From positions 2,278,001 through 2,342,000 of the forward strand of contig NZ_CP072913.1 in NCBI RefSeq assembly GCF_017968885.1: 64,000 nucleotides of DNA. The letters run 5' to 3'. Below the pieces are notes generated by a model that saw only the letters and a program-made list of their open reading frames with translations, had not been told where the DNA came from and ran no database searches. Positions within the stretch are counted from its first letter, which is position 1, and every line of letters starts with the position of its first letter. This DNA comes from Pseudomonas sp. Tri1 (lineage in GTDB: Bacteria; Pseudomonadota; Gammaproteobacteria; Pseudomonadales; Pseudomonadaceae). This document shows, piece by piece, positions 44,056 to 53,414 of this stretch. The position numbers were made by a program, and so were the translations under genes.

Positions 44056-44592
44056 TCAAGGGCAGGCGTTGCGTGCAGCGGCCTGTTCAACTAAGCCGAC
44101 AAATTGTCGGACATTGTTCTGATGCGCCGTCACCAGCGCGTCGATGCTCTCTCCCGCCGGGGTTTGCAGGCTGCTGCGGCAGGAGAGGGGATGGGTTTCG
44201 TTGCCCAGGTTGCGCAGGCGCCATTGCACATCCATGCGGGCGTAGCGGCCCGGGATGGAATCGAAGCGTTGTACGTCGACTCGCAGCAACCGCTTCGGTG
44301 CACCGGGGTTGTTCAGTTGTTCGTCCAGGCTGCTGTGCAGTTCATCGGCCAGGCTTGCCGCCCACCATTGTGTTTCCAGGATCGCCAGCCCGCTGTTGCC
44401 TTGGCGAATAACCATCTGGGTGCGATCCACCTGGGGCGGAACGCTCACTTGTTCGATCTGGATGTCCAGGTTGGAGCGCGACTGGCTGGCAGGTTGGGCC
44501 GGGCTCAAGGTGTGATAGTGGATCGGGTCGCTGCGGCAGGCGCCCAGTAGCAATGTCACGGTAACCAGGGTGAGTTTCAGCGTCATTGGCAT
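44056..44592 (-). CDS. pqiC: PqiC-type outer-membrane lipoprotein (ABC-type transport auxiliary, DUF330)
   Basis: A 178-residue lipoprotein: MPMTLKLTLVTVTLLLGAC gives a lipobox ending at Cys19. The body has IHYHTLSPAQP and the VSVPPQVDRTQMVIRQGNSGLAILETQWWAASLADELHSSL pattern of the PqiC family. In the E. coli system PqiC is an outer-membrane partner of the PqiAB lipid bridge. I chose ATG 44592 (AGGAG eight bases upstream); an ATG at 44613 overlaps the pqiB stop and gives a longer N-terminus unlike a signal peptide. Confidence 0.9.
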   Translation of the reverse strand: MPMTLKLTLVTVTLLLGACRSDPIHYHTLSPAQPASQSRSNLDIQIEQVSVPPQVDRTQMVIRQGNSGLAILETQWWAASLADELHSSLDEQLNNPGAPKRLLRVDVQRFDSIPGRYARMDVQWRLRNLGNETHPLSCRSSLQTPAGESIDALVTAHQNNVRQFVGLVEQAAARNACP

Positions 44593-44609
44593 GGGGCGGG
44601 CTCCTGTGA

Positions 44610-46268
44610 TCATTCTGTCACCGGCAATGTGAGGTTCTGTGCCGGTGCGTCCTTGGGACGACCTCGAAGCAGCGATTCGGGATGGCGACTCAGGTAGTCC
44701 GACAGTTCGCGCAGCGAGCGCGACATGCGTCCCAGGTCATCCAGGGTCTGGGTCAGTTGTTCACGCTGTGGCGAGTCTTCGGCCAGGGTTGAGTTGGCCG
44801 ATTGCAAGGTCTTGCTTACATCTTGCAAGGTGCTTTGCACGCCCGACAGGGTCTTGCTGTTGAATTGGGCCAGGCCTTTGCGCAACTCCACCAGGTTGCC
44901 ATCCAGGTTGCTGGCGATGCTTTCCAGCGGCAGCTTGTTGATCCGCTCGACCATCGCCTGCAGTTGTTCCTGCAGTTGCTGGAGGCTGCCCGGGATAGTC
45001 GGTATACGGACCGGTCGGGCAGCAGGGTCGAAGGCGACTTTTTCCGCCTTGGGGTAGAAGTCCAGCGAAATGTACAACTGCCCGGTCAGCAGGTTGCCGC
45101 TGCGGGCCTGGGCGCGCAGGCCGCGTTCGACGAAGCTGCCGACCAGGCGGGCACCGGCGGCTTCGTCGTCTGGGTTGTGATTGAGCGTCTTGAGCAGTTT
45201 CTCATGGGCCTTGCCCAGGCGCTGAGGGTAAATCACCACGCCGACGTTGACTGGAAAACTGCGCTGCTTCTCATCGAAGTCCAGGTTGATGGCGACCACC
45301 CTGCCGATTTCCACGCCGAGGAACTCGACAGGCGCGCCGACTCGCAACCCGCGCAGTGCCTGATCGAAACGCAACGCCAGGTACTGCGCCTTGCCATTGG
45401 GCGGGGCGAGGGCGCTCTGCTGGTCGGCAAACAATTCGTAGGTCTTGTCCTCGCTGGCGGGGACGTCGTTGGGGTTGTATTCCGGTGCCCGGAACGCGAT
45501 GCCGCCCAGCAGCAGGGCCGAGAGTGATTCGGTCTTGACCGCGAAGCCGTTGGCACCAACGTTCACGTCCACGCCGCTGACGTTCCAGAACCGGGTGTTT
45601 TCGGTGACGTACACATCGTTCGGCGCATTGATGAACACGTCGATGTTGACGCCTTTACCCTCGGCATCCAGGGCGTAGGACACCACCTGGCCCACCGGAA
45701 TCTTGCGCAGGTACACCGGCGAGCCGATGTCCAGTGAGCCGAGGTCCTGGGAGTGCAGGGTGAAGCGCTTGCCCGGCTCGCCGTAGGTGATCGGCGGCGG
45801 CGCTTCCAGGCCGGTGAAGGACTTGGCGCGCACCTTCGATTGGCCGGCATCGGCACCGATGAAGTCCCCCGACAGCAGGGTGTCGATCCCCGAGATACCA
45901 CCTGCGCCGATACGCGGCCGCACCACCCAGAATACCGAGTCTTCGTGCGTGAACGTATCGGCTGTCTTGGCCAGCTTTACCGTGGCGGTGACGTTCTTCT
46001 GGTCGTCGCTCAGTTGCACGTCAGTGACTTGGCCGATCACCACGTTGCGATATTTCACCTGGGTCTTGTTGGCGGTCAGGCCTTGGCCGGTCTTGAAGGT
46101 GATGGTGATGGTCGGGCCTTCCTGCAGCCAGTCGTGAACCACCAGGGACAGGCCCACCAACACCGCGATGATCGGCACGATCCACACCAGCGACACCGTC
46201 CAGCGGCGGCTGGTGACCTTGGCGCGACCAGGTGTGGGTTGCCGCCCGTCAGTGGCTTGCGACTTCAT
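44610..46268 (-). CDS. pqiB: PqiB-type MCE-domain lipid-transport protein
   Basis: A 552-residue protein with one N-terminal membrane helix (WTVSLVWIVPIIAVLVGLSLVVHDWL), three MCE/MlaD domains in series (for example PTITITFKTGQGLTANKTQVKYRNVVIGQV, SPVYLRKIPVGQVVSYAL, APVEFLGVEIGRVVAINL) and a C-terminal coiled coil (about residues 440-520). This is the arrangement that forms a needle across the periplasm in PqiB. It is the third gene of pqiA-pqiA-pqiB-pqiC. Confidence 0.93.
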   Translation of the reverse strand: MKSQATDGRQPTPGRAKVTSRRWTVSLVWIVPIIAVLVGLSLVVHDWLQEGPTITITFKTGQGLTANKTQVKYRNVVIGQVTDVQLSDDQKNVTATVKLAKTADTFTHEDSVFWVVRPRIGAGGISGIDTLLSGDFIGADAGQSKVRAKSFTGLEAPPPITYGEPGKRFTLHSQDLGSLDIGSPVYLRKIPVGQVVSYALDAEGKGVNIDVFINAPNDVYVTENTRFWNVSGVDVNVGANGFAVKTESLSALLLGGIAFRAPEYNPNDVPASEDKTYELFADQQSALAPPNGKAQYLALRFDQALRGLRVGAPVEFLGVEIGRVVAINLDFDEKQRSFPVNVGVVIYPQRLGKAHEKLLKTLNHNPDDEAAGARLVGSFVERGLRAQARSGNLLTGQLYISLDFYPKAEKVAFDPAARPVRIPTIPGSLQQLQEQLQAMVERINKLPLESIASNLDGNLVELRKGLAQFNSKTLSGVQSTLQDVSKTLQSANSTLAEDSPQREQLTQTLDDLGRMSRSLRELSDYLSRHPESLLRGRPKDAPAQNLTLPVTE

Positions 46269-46908
46269 CCATGAGCTCCTCGGATGGTTGGGTGTCCCAG
46301 ATCAGTCGTGGGTCGAAACTCATGGCCGACAGCATGGTGAACAGCACCACGAGGCCGAAGAACAGGATCCCCGGTCGTGGTTCGATATCGCTCAAGGCCT
46401 GGAATTTGACCAGTGCCGCGACCAAGGCCACCACCAGCACGTCGAGCATCGACCAGTAGCCGATGACTTCCACCAAGCGGTACAGCTTCGCTCGCTGGAG
46501 CTGGGCCCAGGTGCTGCGCCGCTGGGCGGTGACCAGCAGCAGGGTCAGCACCACGAACTTGATGCCCGGCACCGCGATGCTGGCGATGAAGATGATCAGG
46601 GCGATGTCCCAGGCACCGCTTTGCCAGAACTCGATGACGCCACTGATGATGGTGCTGTCGGCGCCATTCCCGAGCATCTGGGTGTTCATGACCGGTAGCA
46701 GGTTGGCCGGAATGTAGAACACCAGCGCGGCCAGCATGTAGGCCCAGGTACGGGTGATGGCGTCGGGTTTGCGCCGATGCAGGGCGGCGTCGCAACGGGG
46801 GCAGGTCGACGGCTCGTCGGTCATGTCGCAGGCCAGGCCGCAGCTGTGACACAGGCACAGGTTCAGGTCGCGGGCCTCTGGCGGGGTGTCCAGCGGCTGG
46901 CTGTTCAC
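46249..46908 (-). CDS. pqiA: PqiA-type integral membrane protein, second half
   Basis: A 219-residue inner-membrane protein with an N-terminal zinc-ribbon (CHSCGLACDMTDEPSTCPRCDAAL) and four hydrophobic segments, including TWAYMLAALVFYIPANLLPVMNTQMLG and GYWSMLDVLVVALVAALVKFQ. It starts with GTG 46908, overlapping the stop of the first pqiA gene by four bases (GTGA). In E. coli a single PqiA has both halves; here they are two genes. The end overlaps the pqiB start by 20 bases. Confidence 0.9.
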   Translation of the reverse strand: MNSQPLDTPPEARDLNLCLCHSCGLACDMTDEPSTCPRCDAALHRRKPDAITRTWAYMLAALVFYIPANLLPVMNTQMLGNGADSTIISGVIEFWQSGAWDIALIIFIASIAVPGIKFVVLTLLLVTAQRRSTWAQLQRAKLYRLVEVIGYWSMLDVLVVALVAALVKFQALSDIEPRPGILFFGLVVLFTMLSAMSFDPRLIWDTQPSEELMDEVASH

Positions 46909-47501
46909 TGGCTGTCCCACAGGTCGCGGACATCGCGCCCGGCTATGCGGATCATCATCAGGCTCAAGGCCGCCAGGGCGAACAGGCCCACGCCCGGCAG
47001 AACGTCCAACAGCCCGGCGAGCTTGATCACGGCCACCAGCGCGCCCAACAGGCACACCTCCAGCATGCTCCAGGGCCGCAGGGTTTCCAGGCTGCGCATG
47101 CACAGGTTGAACCCCGGTGCCCGCTGGTTGGCATAGGCGTAGGCCAACACCCAGATCAGGAGCGCCAGTTGGAATGCCGGAGCGATGATGATCGCCACCG
47201 CAGCCACCAAGGCGATGAAAGTGATCGGCCCCAGGCTCAGCGCCACGATGGAGTCCCACAGTGTGGCGCTATTGCTCAGGCCCTGGAGGCGGATGCTCAT
47301 CACCGGGTAGATATTGGCGAAGGCCCACAACACCGCTGCCGTGACGCTCAAGGCCAGGCGCTGCTCGATGCTCAGGCCGTTGTAGCGTTGGATCACCGCG
47401 TGGCAGCGCACGCACGAGGCCTTCTGGTGCGGGGCGAGCACAACCGGCTCGTACACCGCATCGCAATGTTCACAGATGATCAGTCGGTCGGTGGCAGCCA
47501 T
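46905..47501 (-). CDS. pqiA: PqiA-type integral membrane protein, first half
   Basis: A 198-residue inner-membrane protein: zinc-ribbon CEHCDAVYEPVVLAPHQKASCVRCHA, then four hydrophobic segments (ALSVTAAVLWAFANIYPVMSIRLQG, ITFIALVAAVAIIIAPAFQLALLIWVLAYAYA, MLEVCLLGALVAVIKLAGLLDVLPGVGLFALAAL). The Pro-Val-Met-Ser/Asn element after the first helix is shared with its partner at 46249-46908. First gene of the pqi operon. Confidence 0.9.
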   Translation of the reverse strand: MAATDRLIICEHCDAVYEPVVLAPHQKASCVRCHAVIQRYNGLSIEQRLALSVTAAVLWAFANIYPVMSIRLQGLSNSATLWDSIVALSLGPITFIALVAAVAIIIAPAFQLALLIWVLAYAYANQRAPGFNLCMRSLETLRPWSMLEVCLLGALVAVIKLAGLLDVLPGVGLFALAALSLMMIRIAGRDVRDLWDSQ

Positions 47502-47612
47502 CGGGATGCTCGGCGGAACAACCTCTTCAATATAGAAGCACGTTGAGAATGAGCAACCCGCCCGGCAGGCAGTGGGGAAACTTGCTAGGTTTGCACACCG
47601 CCCGCGGGACGA

Positions 47613-48053
47613 TCATTCACCGCGAATGTATTGCTCAAGTTGTCGGATCAGGTCCGCCTGCTCGGCAATGGCTTCCTTGACCAGGTCGCCAATGGACAGC
47701 AGACCGACGAGTCTGCCGTCCTCGACCACCGGCAAATGCCGCAGGTGCTTTTCGGTCATGATGCTCAAGCAGGTCTCGACGTTCTGGTGCGGGTCTATCG
47801 TGATCACGGGGGAGACCATGATCTCACTGACCTTCGTGCCCACCGACGAGCGACCGTGCAAGACCATTTTGCGCGCATAGTCACGCTCACTGATGATCCC
47901 CAGTACTTCATCGTTTTTTACCACCAACAAGGCACCGACATTTTTCTCGGCCATGCGCATCAGGGCCTGCAATACCATGTCGTCCGGTGAGATGGTGTGC
48001 ACTTGCTGGTTTTTTTCATCTTTTATCCGGAGCAACTGCGCGACGGTTTTCAT
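47613..48053 (-). CDS. CBS-domain protein
   Basis: A 146-residue protein made of two CBS domains in tandem (VQALMRMAEKNVGALLVVKNDEVLGIISERDYARKMVLHG and ETCLSIMTEKHLRHLPVVEDGRLVGLLSIGDLVKEAI). Such pairs bind adenosine nucleotides and sense energy state; no catalytic domain is attached. Single gene; partner unknown. Confidence 0.9.
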   Translation of the reverse strand: MKTVAQLLRIKDEKNQQVHTISPDDMVLQALMRMAEKNVGALLVVKNDEVLGIISERDYARKMVLHGRSSVGTKVSEIMVSPVITIDPHQNVETCLSIMTEKHLRHLPVVEDGRLVGLLSIGDLVKEAIAEQADLIRQLEQYIRGE

Positions 48054-48191
48054 GGGGGAGCCTCAGGTGTTGTTTTTGCGGGTAGTTAAAGAATCGTAGA
48101 CCCAACGGCGCAGAGCAAGCGGTAAAGCGGCGGCCAGTCGTCCAAAAGCGTCATTGCCGGTGAGTTTCCCTTCGATGTGATGTCATCCACC

Positions 48192-48324
48192 CCTGTGGCG
48201 AAGGCGCTTGCTCCCGCTGGGTCGCGCAGCAGCCCCCGGTTGTTGGCATTCGCCCGATATACCGAGAGGACGGGTTTTAGGGCTGCTTCGCAGCTTGAGC
48301 GGGAGCAGGCTCCCTTGCCACAAG
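48192..48324. repeat. Imperfect inverted repeat element, GTGGCGAAGG family
   Basis: CTGTGGCGAAGGCGCTTGCTCCCGCTGGG at one end and GAGCGGGAGCAGGCTCCCTTGCCACA inverted at the other, around GC-rich hairpins. It fills most of the spacer 48054-48400, which shows no gene. Related to 25608-25734 and 55874-56001. Confidence 0.75.
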
Positions 48325-48400
48325 AGCATGTCAGTTGAGCGGGTGAAGTGCCCTCGCCACAGGTAGAATCACCGCTCACGTACATTTCGAGGTTGCAGCG

Positions 48401-50764
48401 GTGGATTTACAGCAGGGCTTCGTCCTGACCCGGCATTGGCGCGACACCCCGGCCGGCACCGAAGTCGAGTTCTGGCTGGCGACCGATGCCGGTCCCCGAC
48501 GCTTGCGCCTGCCGGTGCAGCCGTCGGTGGCGTTTGTGCCGCAGATCCAGCGCGGCCAGCTCGAGGCCCTGTTGCAAGGGGAGAAGGACATAGAACTACG
48601 TCCCCTGGAGCTGCTGGATTTCGAACATCGTCCGGTGTTGGGGCTGTATTGCCAGCAACACGCCCAACTGATGCGTCTGGACAGCACCCTGCGCCGTGCC
48701 GGTGTGGAGGTGTTCGAGGCTGACATCCGGCCGCCGGAACGCTACTTGATGGAGCGTTTCATCACTGCACCTGTCTGGTTTGACGGCACACCGACGGCTG
48801 ACGGCCTGTTGCTCGACGCCCAGATGAAACCGGCGCCCGAGTACCGGCCACCGTTGCGCCTGGTGTCCCTGGACATTGAAACCACCGCCCAGGGCGATTT
48901 GTACTCCATTGCCCTTGAAGGCTGTGGCCAGCGTCAGGTCTACATGCTCGGCCCGCCCAATGGCGACGACAGCACTGTGGATTTCCAGCTCGAATACTGC
49001 GATTCGCGCACGGCGCTGCTGAAAAAACTCAACGACTGGTTCGCCCGTTTCGACCCCGATGGGATCATCGGCTGGAACCTGGTGCAATTCGATCTGCGGG
49101 TGTTGCACGAGCATGCCCGGCGCCTGGCCGTGCCGTTACGCCTGGGGCGTGGTGGGGAAGAGATGCAATGGCGCGAGCACGGTGCACGCAAGAACCACTT
49201 TTTTGCCTCGGCTGCCGGCCGGCTGATCATCGACGGCATCGAGTCCCTGCGTTCGGCCACCTGGAGTTTCCCGTCATTCAGCCTGGAGAACGTCGCCCAG
49301 ACGCTGCTCGGGGAGGGCAAGTCCATCGACAACCCGTACCAACGCATGGACGAGATCAATCGCATGTTCGCCGAGGACAAGCCGGCCCTGGCCCGCTACA
49401 ACCTCAAGGACTGCGAGCTGGTGACGCGGATCTTCGCCAAGACCGAGCTGCTCAAGTTCCTGCTGGAGCGGGCCAGCGTCACCGGCCTGCCGGCGGACCG
49501 CAGCGGTGGTTCGGTAGCCGCCTTCACGCACCTGTACATGCCGCTGATGCACCGCCAGGGTTTCGTCGCGCCGAATCTAGGCCAGCGCCCACCCGAGGCC
49601 AGCCCGGGCGGCTTTGTCATGGACTCCCAGCCAGGGCTCTACGAGTCGGTGCTGGTGCTGGACTACAAGAGCCTCTATCCGTCGATCATCCGTACTTTCC
49701 TCATCGACCCGGTGGGTTTGATCGAAGGCCTGCGTCATCCCGACGACCAGGCGTCGGTGCCAGGCTTTCGCGGTGCGCGGTTTTCCCGTACCCGGCATTG
49801 CCTGCCGGCCATCGTGGCGCGGGTCGCCGAAGGCCGGGAAACCGCCAAGCGCGAACACAACGCACCGCTGTCCCAGGCGTTGAAAATCATCATGAACGCC
49901 TTTTATGGCGTGCTTGGCTCCAGTGGGTGCCGCTTCTTCGATACACGGTTGGCCTCGTCCATCACCCTGCGTGGCCACCAGATCATGCAGCGCACCCGGC
50001 AACTGATCGAAGCCAAGGGGCATGTGGTGATTTACGGGGATACCGATTCCACGTTCGTCTGGTTGCGCCGGCCCCACGGCCAGGAAGAGGCGGCCAGCAT
50101 CGGTCGCGAGCTGGTGGCGCACGTCAACCAGTGGTGGCGCGAGCACGTGCGCGACGAATTCGGCCTGGAGAGCGCGTTGGAGTTGCAGTTCGAAACCCAC
50201 TTCAAGCGTTTTTTGATGCCGACCATTCGTGGCGCCGAGGAAGGCAGCAAGAAACGCTACGCCGGACTGGTGACCCGCGCCGACGGCAGCGACGAAATCG
50301 TCTACAAGGGCCTGGAAACCGTGCGCACCGACTGGTCGCCGCTGGCCCGGCAATTCCAGCAGGAGCTGTATGGACGGATCTTCCACCGCCAGCCTTATCA
50401 GGATTACGTACGCGATTATGTGCAGCAGACCCTGGCCGGCGCGTTCGATGATCGGCTGGTCTATCGCAAGCGCCTGCGCCGGCCGCTGGAGGACTACGAA
50501 CGTAACGTGCCGCCCCATGTGCGGGCCACGCGCCTGGCCGATGAATTCAACCAGCGCCAGGGCCGTCCGCGGCAATACCAGAATGGCGGCTGGATCAGCT
50601 ACGTCATCACCGTCGCCGGTCCCGAACCGCTGGAAATCCGTAGCGCACCGATTGATTACGACCACTACGTGACCAAGCAGCTACAGCCGGTGGCGGACGC
50701 GATCCTGCCGTTTGTGGATGATGATTTCTCGACGTTGGTGGGGGGGCAGATGGGGTTGTTCTGA
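48401..50764 (+). CDS. polB: DNA polymerase II
   Basis: A family-B polymerase of 787 residues (E. coli Pol II is 783), used in repair and lesion bypass. The 3'-5' exonuclease motifs [13 protein letters not shown] (about residue 153) and [11 protein letters not shown] are present, as are polymerase motif [20 protein letters not shown] (about 421), motif B region [13 protein letters not shown] and motif [13 protein letters not shown] (about 545). The start is GTG 48401 ([13 protein letters not shown]) after GAGG. I see no LexA box of the CTG-N10-CAG type close upstream. Confidence 0.95.
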   Translation: MDLQQGFVLTRHWRDTPAGTEVEFWLATDAGPRRLRLPVQPSVAFVPQIQRGQLEALLQGEKDIELRPLELLDFEHRPVLGLYCQQHAQLMRLDSTLRRAGVEVFEADIRPPERYLMERFITAPVWFDGTPTADGLLLDAQMKPAPEYRPPLRLVSLDIETTAQGDLYSIALEGCGQRQVYMLGPPNGDDSTVDFQLEYCDSRTALLKKLNDWFARFDPDGIIGWNLVQFDLRVLHEHARRLAVPLRLGRGGEEMQWREHGARKNHFFASAAGRLIIDGIESLRSATWSFPSFSLENVAQTLLGEGKSIDNPYQRMDEINRMFAEDKPALARYNLKDCELVTRIFAKTELLKFLLERASVTGLPADRSGGSVAAFTHLYMPLMHRQGFVAPNLGQRPPEASPGGFVMDSQPGLYESVLVLDYKSLYPSIIRTFLIDPVGLIEGLRHPDDQASVPGFRGARFSRTRHCLPAIVARVAEGRETAKREHNAPLSQALKIIMNAFYGVLGSSGCRFFDTRLASSITLRGHQIMQRTRQLIEAKGHVVIYGDTDSTFVWLRRPHGQEEAASIGRELVAHVNQWWREHVRDEFGLESALELQFETHFKRFLMPTIRGAEEGSKKRYAGLVTRADGSDEIVYKGLETVRTDWSPLARQFQQELYGRIFHRQPYQDYVRDYVQQTLAGAFDDRLVYRKRLRRPLEDYERNVPPHVRATRLADEFNQRQGRPRQYQNGGWISYVITVAGPEPLEIRSAPIDYDHYVTKQLQPVADAILPFVDDDFSTLVGGQMGLF

Positions 50765-50953
50765 ACCCACAGGTCGGTGTGAATTCCAGGATCGATCGTT
50801 CCCACGCTCCTGCGTGGGAATGTCGCCAGGGACGCTCCGCGTTCCGCTTCTGGAAAGTGACGCAGAGCGTCACGGGATGCATTCCCACGCAGAGCGTGGG
50901 AACGATCAAATGGGGTTGTTCTGAACCGACAGGTCGGGGTGAATCCCTGGATT
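50750..50953. repeat. Inverted-repeat element between 44-base direct repeats
   Basis: The polB end ATGGGGTTGTTCTGAACC...GGTGAATNCC...GGAT occurs twice (50750-50793 and 50910-50953, a few mismatches). Between the copies is a repeat with perfect ends GATCGTTCCCACGC and GCGTGGGAACGATC (50793-50908) and inner hairpins. The same repeat family recurs at 51845-51928. Confidence 0.8.
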
Positions 50954-50958
50954 GGGTG

Positions 50959-51780
50959 TCAGACCATCGCCAGCCGCTGCTTGCCCTGAGGCTGCGGAAA
51001 CATCAGGTCCAACGCCGCCAGATCCTGTGGTTCAAGCGTCAGGTTCGCCGCTTCGGCATTCAAGCGCACATGTTCAGGCTGCACGGCCTTGGGAATCGCA
51101 ACCACGTTATCCTGGCGCAACAGCCAGGCCAGGGCGATTTGCGCCGGTGTGGCGTGATGGCGTTCGGCTATTTGTCCCAGGGTGTGATCCTTGAGCAGGT
51201 GCCCGCCCTGGCCGACCGGGCAGTAAGCCATGACTGGCATGCGCTGTTTCTGGCACCAGGGCAGCAGGTCGAATTCGATACCGCGTTCTTGCAGGTTGTA
51301 TAGCACCTGGTTGGTCGCGCAGGTCGGCGCGGCCAGTTCTTCAAGGTCCGCCACGTCGAAGTTCGATACGCCCCAACGGCCAATCTTGCCTTCTTCGCGC
51401 AGACGCTCGAAGGCTTCGACGGTTTCCGCCAGCGGGTACTGGCCGCGCCAATGCAGCAGGTAAAGGTCGATGTAATCGGTGTCGAGCCGGCGCAGACTGC
51501 GTTCGCACGCCAGGGGAATGCCTTTGCGACTGGCGTTGTGGGGGTAGACCTTGCTCACCAGGAAAACCTGATCCCGCAGGCCGGTGATCGCCTCGCCAAC
51601 AACGGTCTCGGCACCCCCCTCGGCATACATTTCCGCCGTGTCGATCAGGGTCATGCCCAGCTCGATGCCCAAGCGCAAGGCTGCAACTTCTTTCTTGTGA
51701 TGGGATGGTTCTTCCCCCATGCGCCAGGTGCCTTGGCCAATCACTGGTACGGACACCCCGGCCAATTCCAGAGTCCTCAT
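50959..51780 (-). CDS. Aldo/keto reductase
   Basis: A 273-residue NADPH-dependent aldo/keto reductase of the single-barrel type: PVIGQGTWRMG, IDTAEMYAEGGAETVVGEAITG with the catalytic Asp and Tyr, VFLVSKVYPHNASRKG with the lysine, DYIDLYLLHWRGQYPLAETVEAFERL and the C-terminal NVVAIPKAVQPEHVRLNAEA, where Lys binds the phosphate of NADP. Substrate not determined. Confidence 0.9.
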   Translation of the reverse strand: MRTLELAGVSVPVIGQGTWRMGEEPSHHKKEVAALRLGIELGMTLIDTAEMYAEGGAETVVGEAITGLRDQVFLVSKVYPHNASRKGIPLACERSLRRLDTDYIDLYLLHWRGQYPLAETVEAFERLREEGKIGRWGVSNFDVADLEELAAPTCATNQVLYNLQERGIEFDLLPWCQKQRMPVMAYCPVGQGGHLLKDHTLGQIAERHHATPAQIALAWLLRQDNVVAIPKAVQPEHVRLNAEAANLTLEPQDLAALDLMFPQPQGKQRLAMV

Positions 51781-51844
51781 GCCTACCTCCTGTTTTTTCA
51801 GACCGATAATGCTGTGGCAGCAGGATAGACCAGGTGTTCACCTA

Positions 51845-51928
51845 ATGATCATTCCCACGCTCCGCGTGGGAATGCCGCTCGGGCAGCTCCGCTTCCCAAA
51901 AGCGTAACGCGGAGCATGGGAACGATCA
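51845..51928. repeat. Inverted-repeat element, GATCGTTCCCACGC family
   Basis: TGATCATTCCCACGCTCCGCGTGGGAATG at the left and GCGGAGCATGGGAACGATCA at the right, second copy of the element inserted behind polB, between the aldo/keto reductase and galM genes. Confidence 0.8.
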
Positions 51929-51941
51929 GTCGACGGGAAGG

Positions 51942-53093
51942 TTATTTGGCCGAGAACTTCAACACCATGGTCTGGGTGTAGGTCTGGCCTGGATCAAGTC
52001 GCGTCGAGGGGAAGTTCGGCTGGTTGGGCGAATCGGGGTAGTGCTGGGTTTCCAGGGTAAACGCACCCCAATGCGGGTAGACCTTGCCTTGCTTGCCCTT
52101 GACCGTGCCATCGAGGAAGTTGCTGGTGTAGAACTGCACGCCAGGCTCGCTGGTATAGAGCTGCAGGCGTCGTCCGGACTCCGTGTCATACACCTCGGCA
52201 GCCAGTTTTTTCACGTCGCCCTTGGCGTCCAGCGCCCAGTTGAAATCGAAGCCGCCCTGTTTCGGTTCGGCGAATTTGAGTTGTGGATGATCAGCCTTGA
52301 TATGCGTGCCGATGGCGGTGGGTTGGGTGAAATCCATCGGCGTGCCGGCCACGGGGGCCAACTCGCCGGTGGGGATGAGCTTGCCGGTGACCGGTGTGTA
52401 ATGGGCCGCGTGCAGGGTCGCGATCTGCTCGAGTATGTCGCCATTGCCGGCGCCGGCCAGGTTGAAATAGCTGTGGTTGGTCAGGTTCAGCACCGTGGGT
52501 TTGTCGGTGGTGGCCTTGTAGTCGATACGCAACTCATTCTGTTCATTGAGGCTGTAGGTGACGTCAGTCTTCAATGCACCGGGAAAGCCCATCTCGCCAT
52601 CTGGCGACAGGTAGGTCAGGGTGACGCCGACCGAGTCCTTGCCATCATGGGGTTCGGCCTTCCATACGCGCTTGTCGAAGCCTTGTGGCCCGCCGTGCAG
52701 GGAATTGCCATGGTCATTTTGCGGCACCTGGTAACGCTTGCCATCGAGCTCGAATGCACCGTCGGCCAGGCGATTGCCGAAGCGGCCGATGGTCGCGCCG
52801 AAATACACGCTGCCGTTCTTCTGGTAACCCTGCACATCGTCGAAACCGAGCACGATATCGGCGACCTTGCCGTTTTTATCCGGCACGCTCAACGACTGGA
52901 GGATACCGCCGTAAGTGATGACGGTGGCCTCCATGCCGTGGCTGTTGCGCAGCACAAATTTTTCCACCGCCGTGCCGTCGCTGGTCTTGCCGAACGCACC
53001 GCGTTCGTTGGTCAGGCCGGCAGCCTGGGAAGCCGAGGTGGCGATCATCAGAGACACTCCGAGGGCCGTGAGCAGATGTCTGGATTCAAGCAT
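51942..53093 (-). CDS. galM: Aldose 1-epimerase (galactose mutarotase), exported
   Basis: A 383-residue mutarotase with a signal peptide (LLTALGVSLMIATSASQAAG) and family motifs FGATIGRFGNRLADGAF, QNDHGNSLHGGPQGFDKRVW, NLTNHSYFNLAG with the catalytic His and, near the end, GVQFYTSNFLDGTVKGK and FTLETQHYPDSPNQPNFPS (catalytic Glu). It interconverts sugar anomers, here probably in the periplasm. The 5' leader carries a strong A-rich CA motif beside the ribosome site, implying Crc/Hfq control. Confidence 0.9.
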   Translation of the reverse strand: MLESRHLLTALGVSLMIATSASQAAGLTNERGAFGKTSDGTAVEKFVLRNSHGMEATVITYGGILQSLSVPDKNGKVADIVLGFDDVQGYQKNGSVYFGATIGRFGNRLADGAFELDGKRYQVPQNDHGNSLHGGPQGFDKRVWKAEPHDGKDSVGVTLTYLSPDGEMGFPGALKTDVTYSLNEQNELRIDYKATTDKPTVLNLTNHSYFNLAGAGNGDILEQIATLHAAHYTPVTGKLIPTGELAPVAGTPMDFTQPTAIGTHIKADHPQLKFAEPKQGGFDFNWALDAKGDVKKLAAEVYDTESGRRLQLYTSEPGVQFYTSNFLDGTVKGKQGKVYPHWGAFTLETQHYPDSPNQPNFPSTRLDPGQTYTQTMVLKFSAK

Positions 53094-53109
53094 GGTATGA
53101 CCTTCCTTC

Positions 53110-53131
53110 CTGTTGTTTTGTTGTTGTTTTT
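53110..53131 (-). promoter_or_regulatory. CA motif (Hfq/Crc site) in the galM leader
   Basis: On the minus strand AAAAACAACAACAAAACAAC lies immediately before the ribosome site GGAAGGAAGG and about 17 bases before the ATG. Repeated AAC/AAA triplets next to the ribosome site are the hallmark of Hfq/Crc-repressed mRNAs. Confidence 0.75.
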
Positions 53132-53414
53132 AACGCGGGTCGAGTCAGTTGTTGGTCGGACTGCGATGAAGGCTTTTCTGTTCAGTAGTCTTTCTATTTA
53201 AAGGTGGAGAAGGGATTTATAGCCATAAACGGAGAATTATCAATTAAAAAGTAATACTAATTAGGTGTGGCGAGTCTATCCCGGGCCAGAGGTTTTTGGC
53301 CGGACACTGCACTTTTGCGGTTTTTGCTGCTCTATCCATGGCCTGGAAGCGACGATTCCCATCGCTTCCCCATGCCCAGACCGAGACTCGATGGCCGGTG
53401 CTTTTTATTCCGTG
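53132..53414. other. Spacer with no gene recognised
   Basis: About 280 bases between galM and the lipoprotein gene. The middle (53195-53260) is AT-rich and probably holds divergent promoters; a near-palindromic stretch ACTAATTAGGT lies there. I see no RNA family or convincing open frame. Confidence 0.5.

Noticed and set aside
46909..47259. N-terminal extension of the second pqiA gene
   Set aside because: The extension lies inside the first pqiA gene in another frame and has no likeness to PqiA; the GTG at 46908 gives a proper zinc-ribbon start and a GTGA overlap.
48330..48400. LexA box before polB
   Set aside because: No CTG-N10-CAG palindrome could be found near the polB start.
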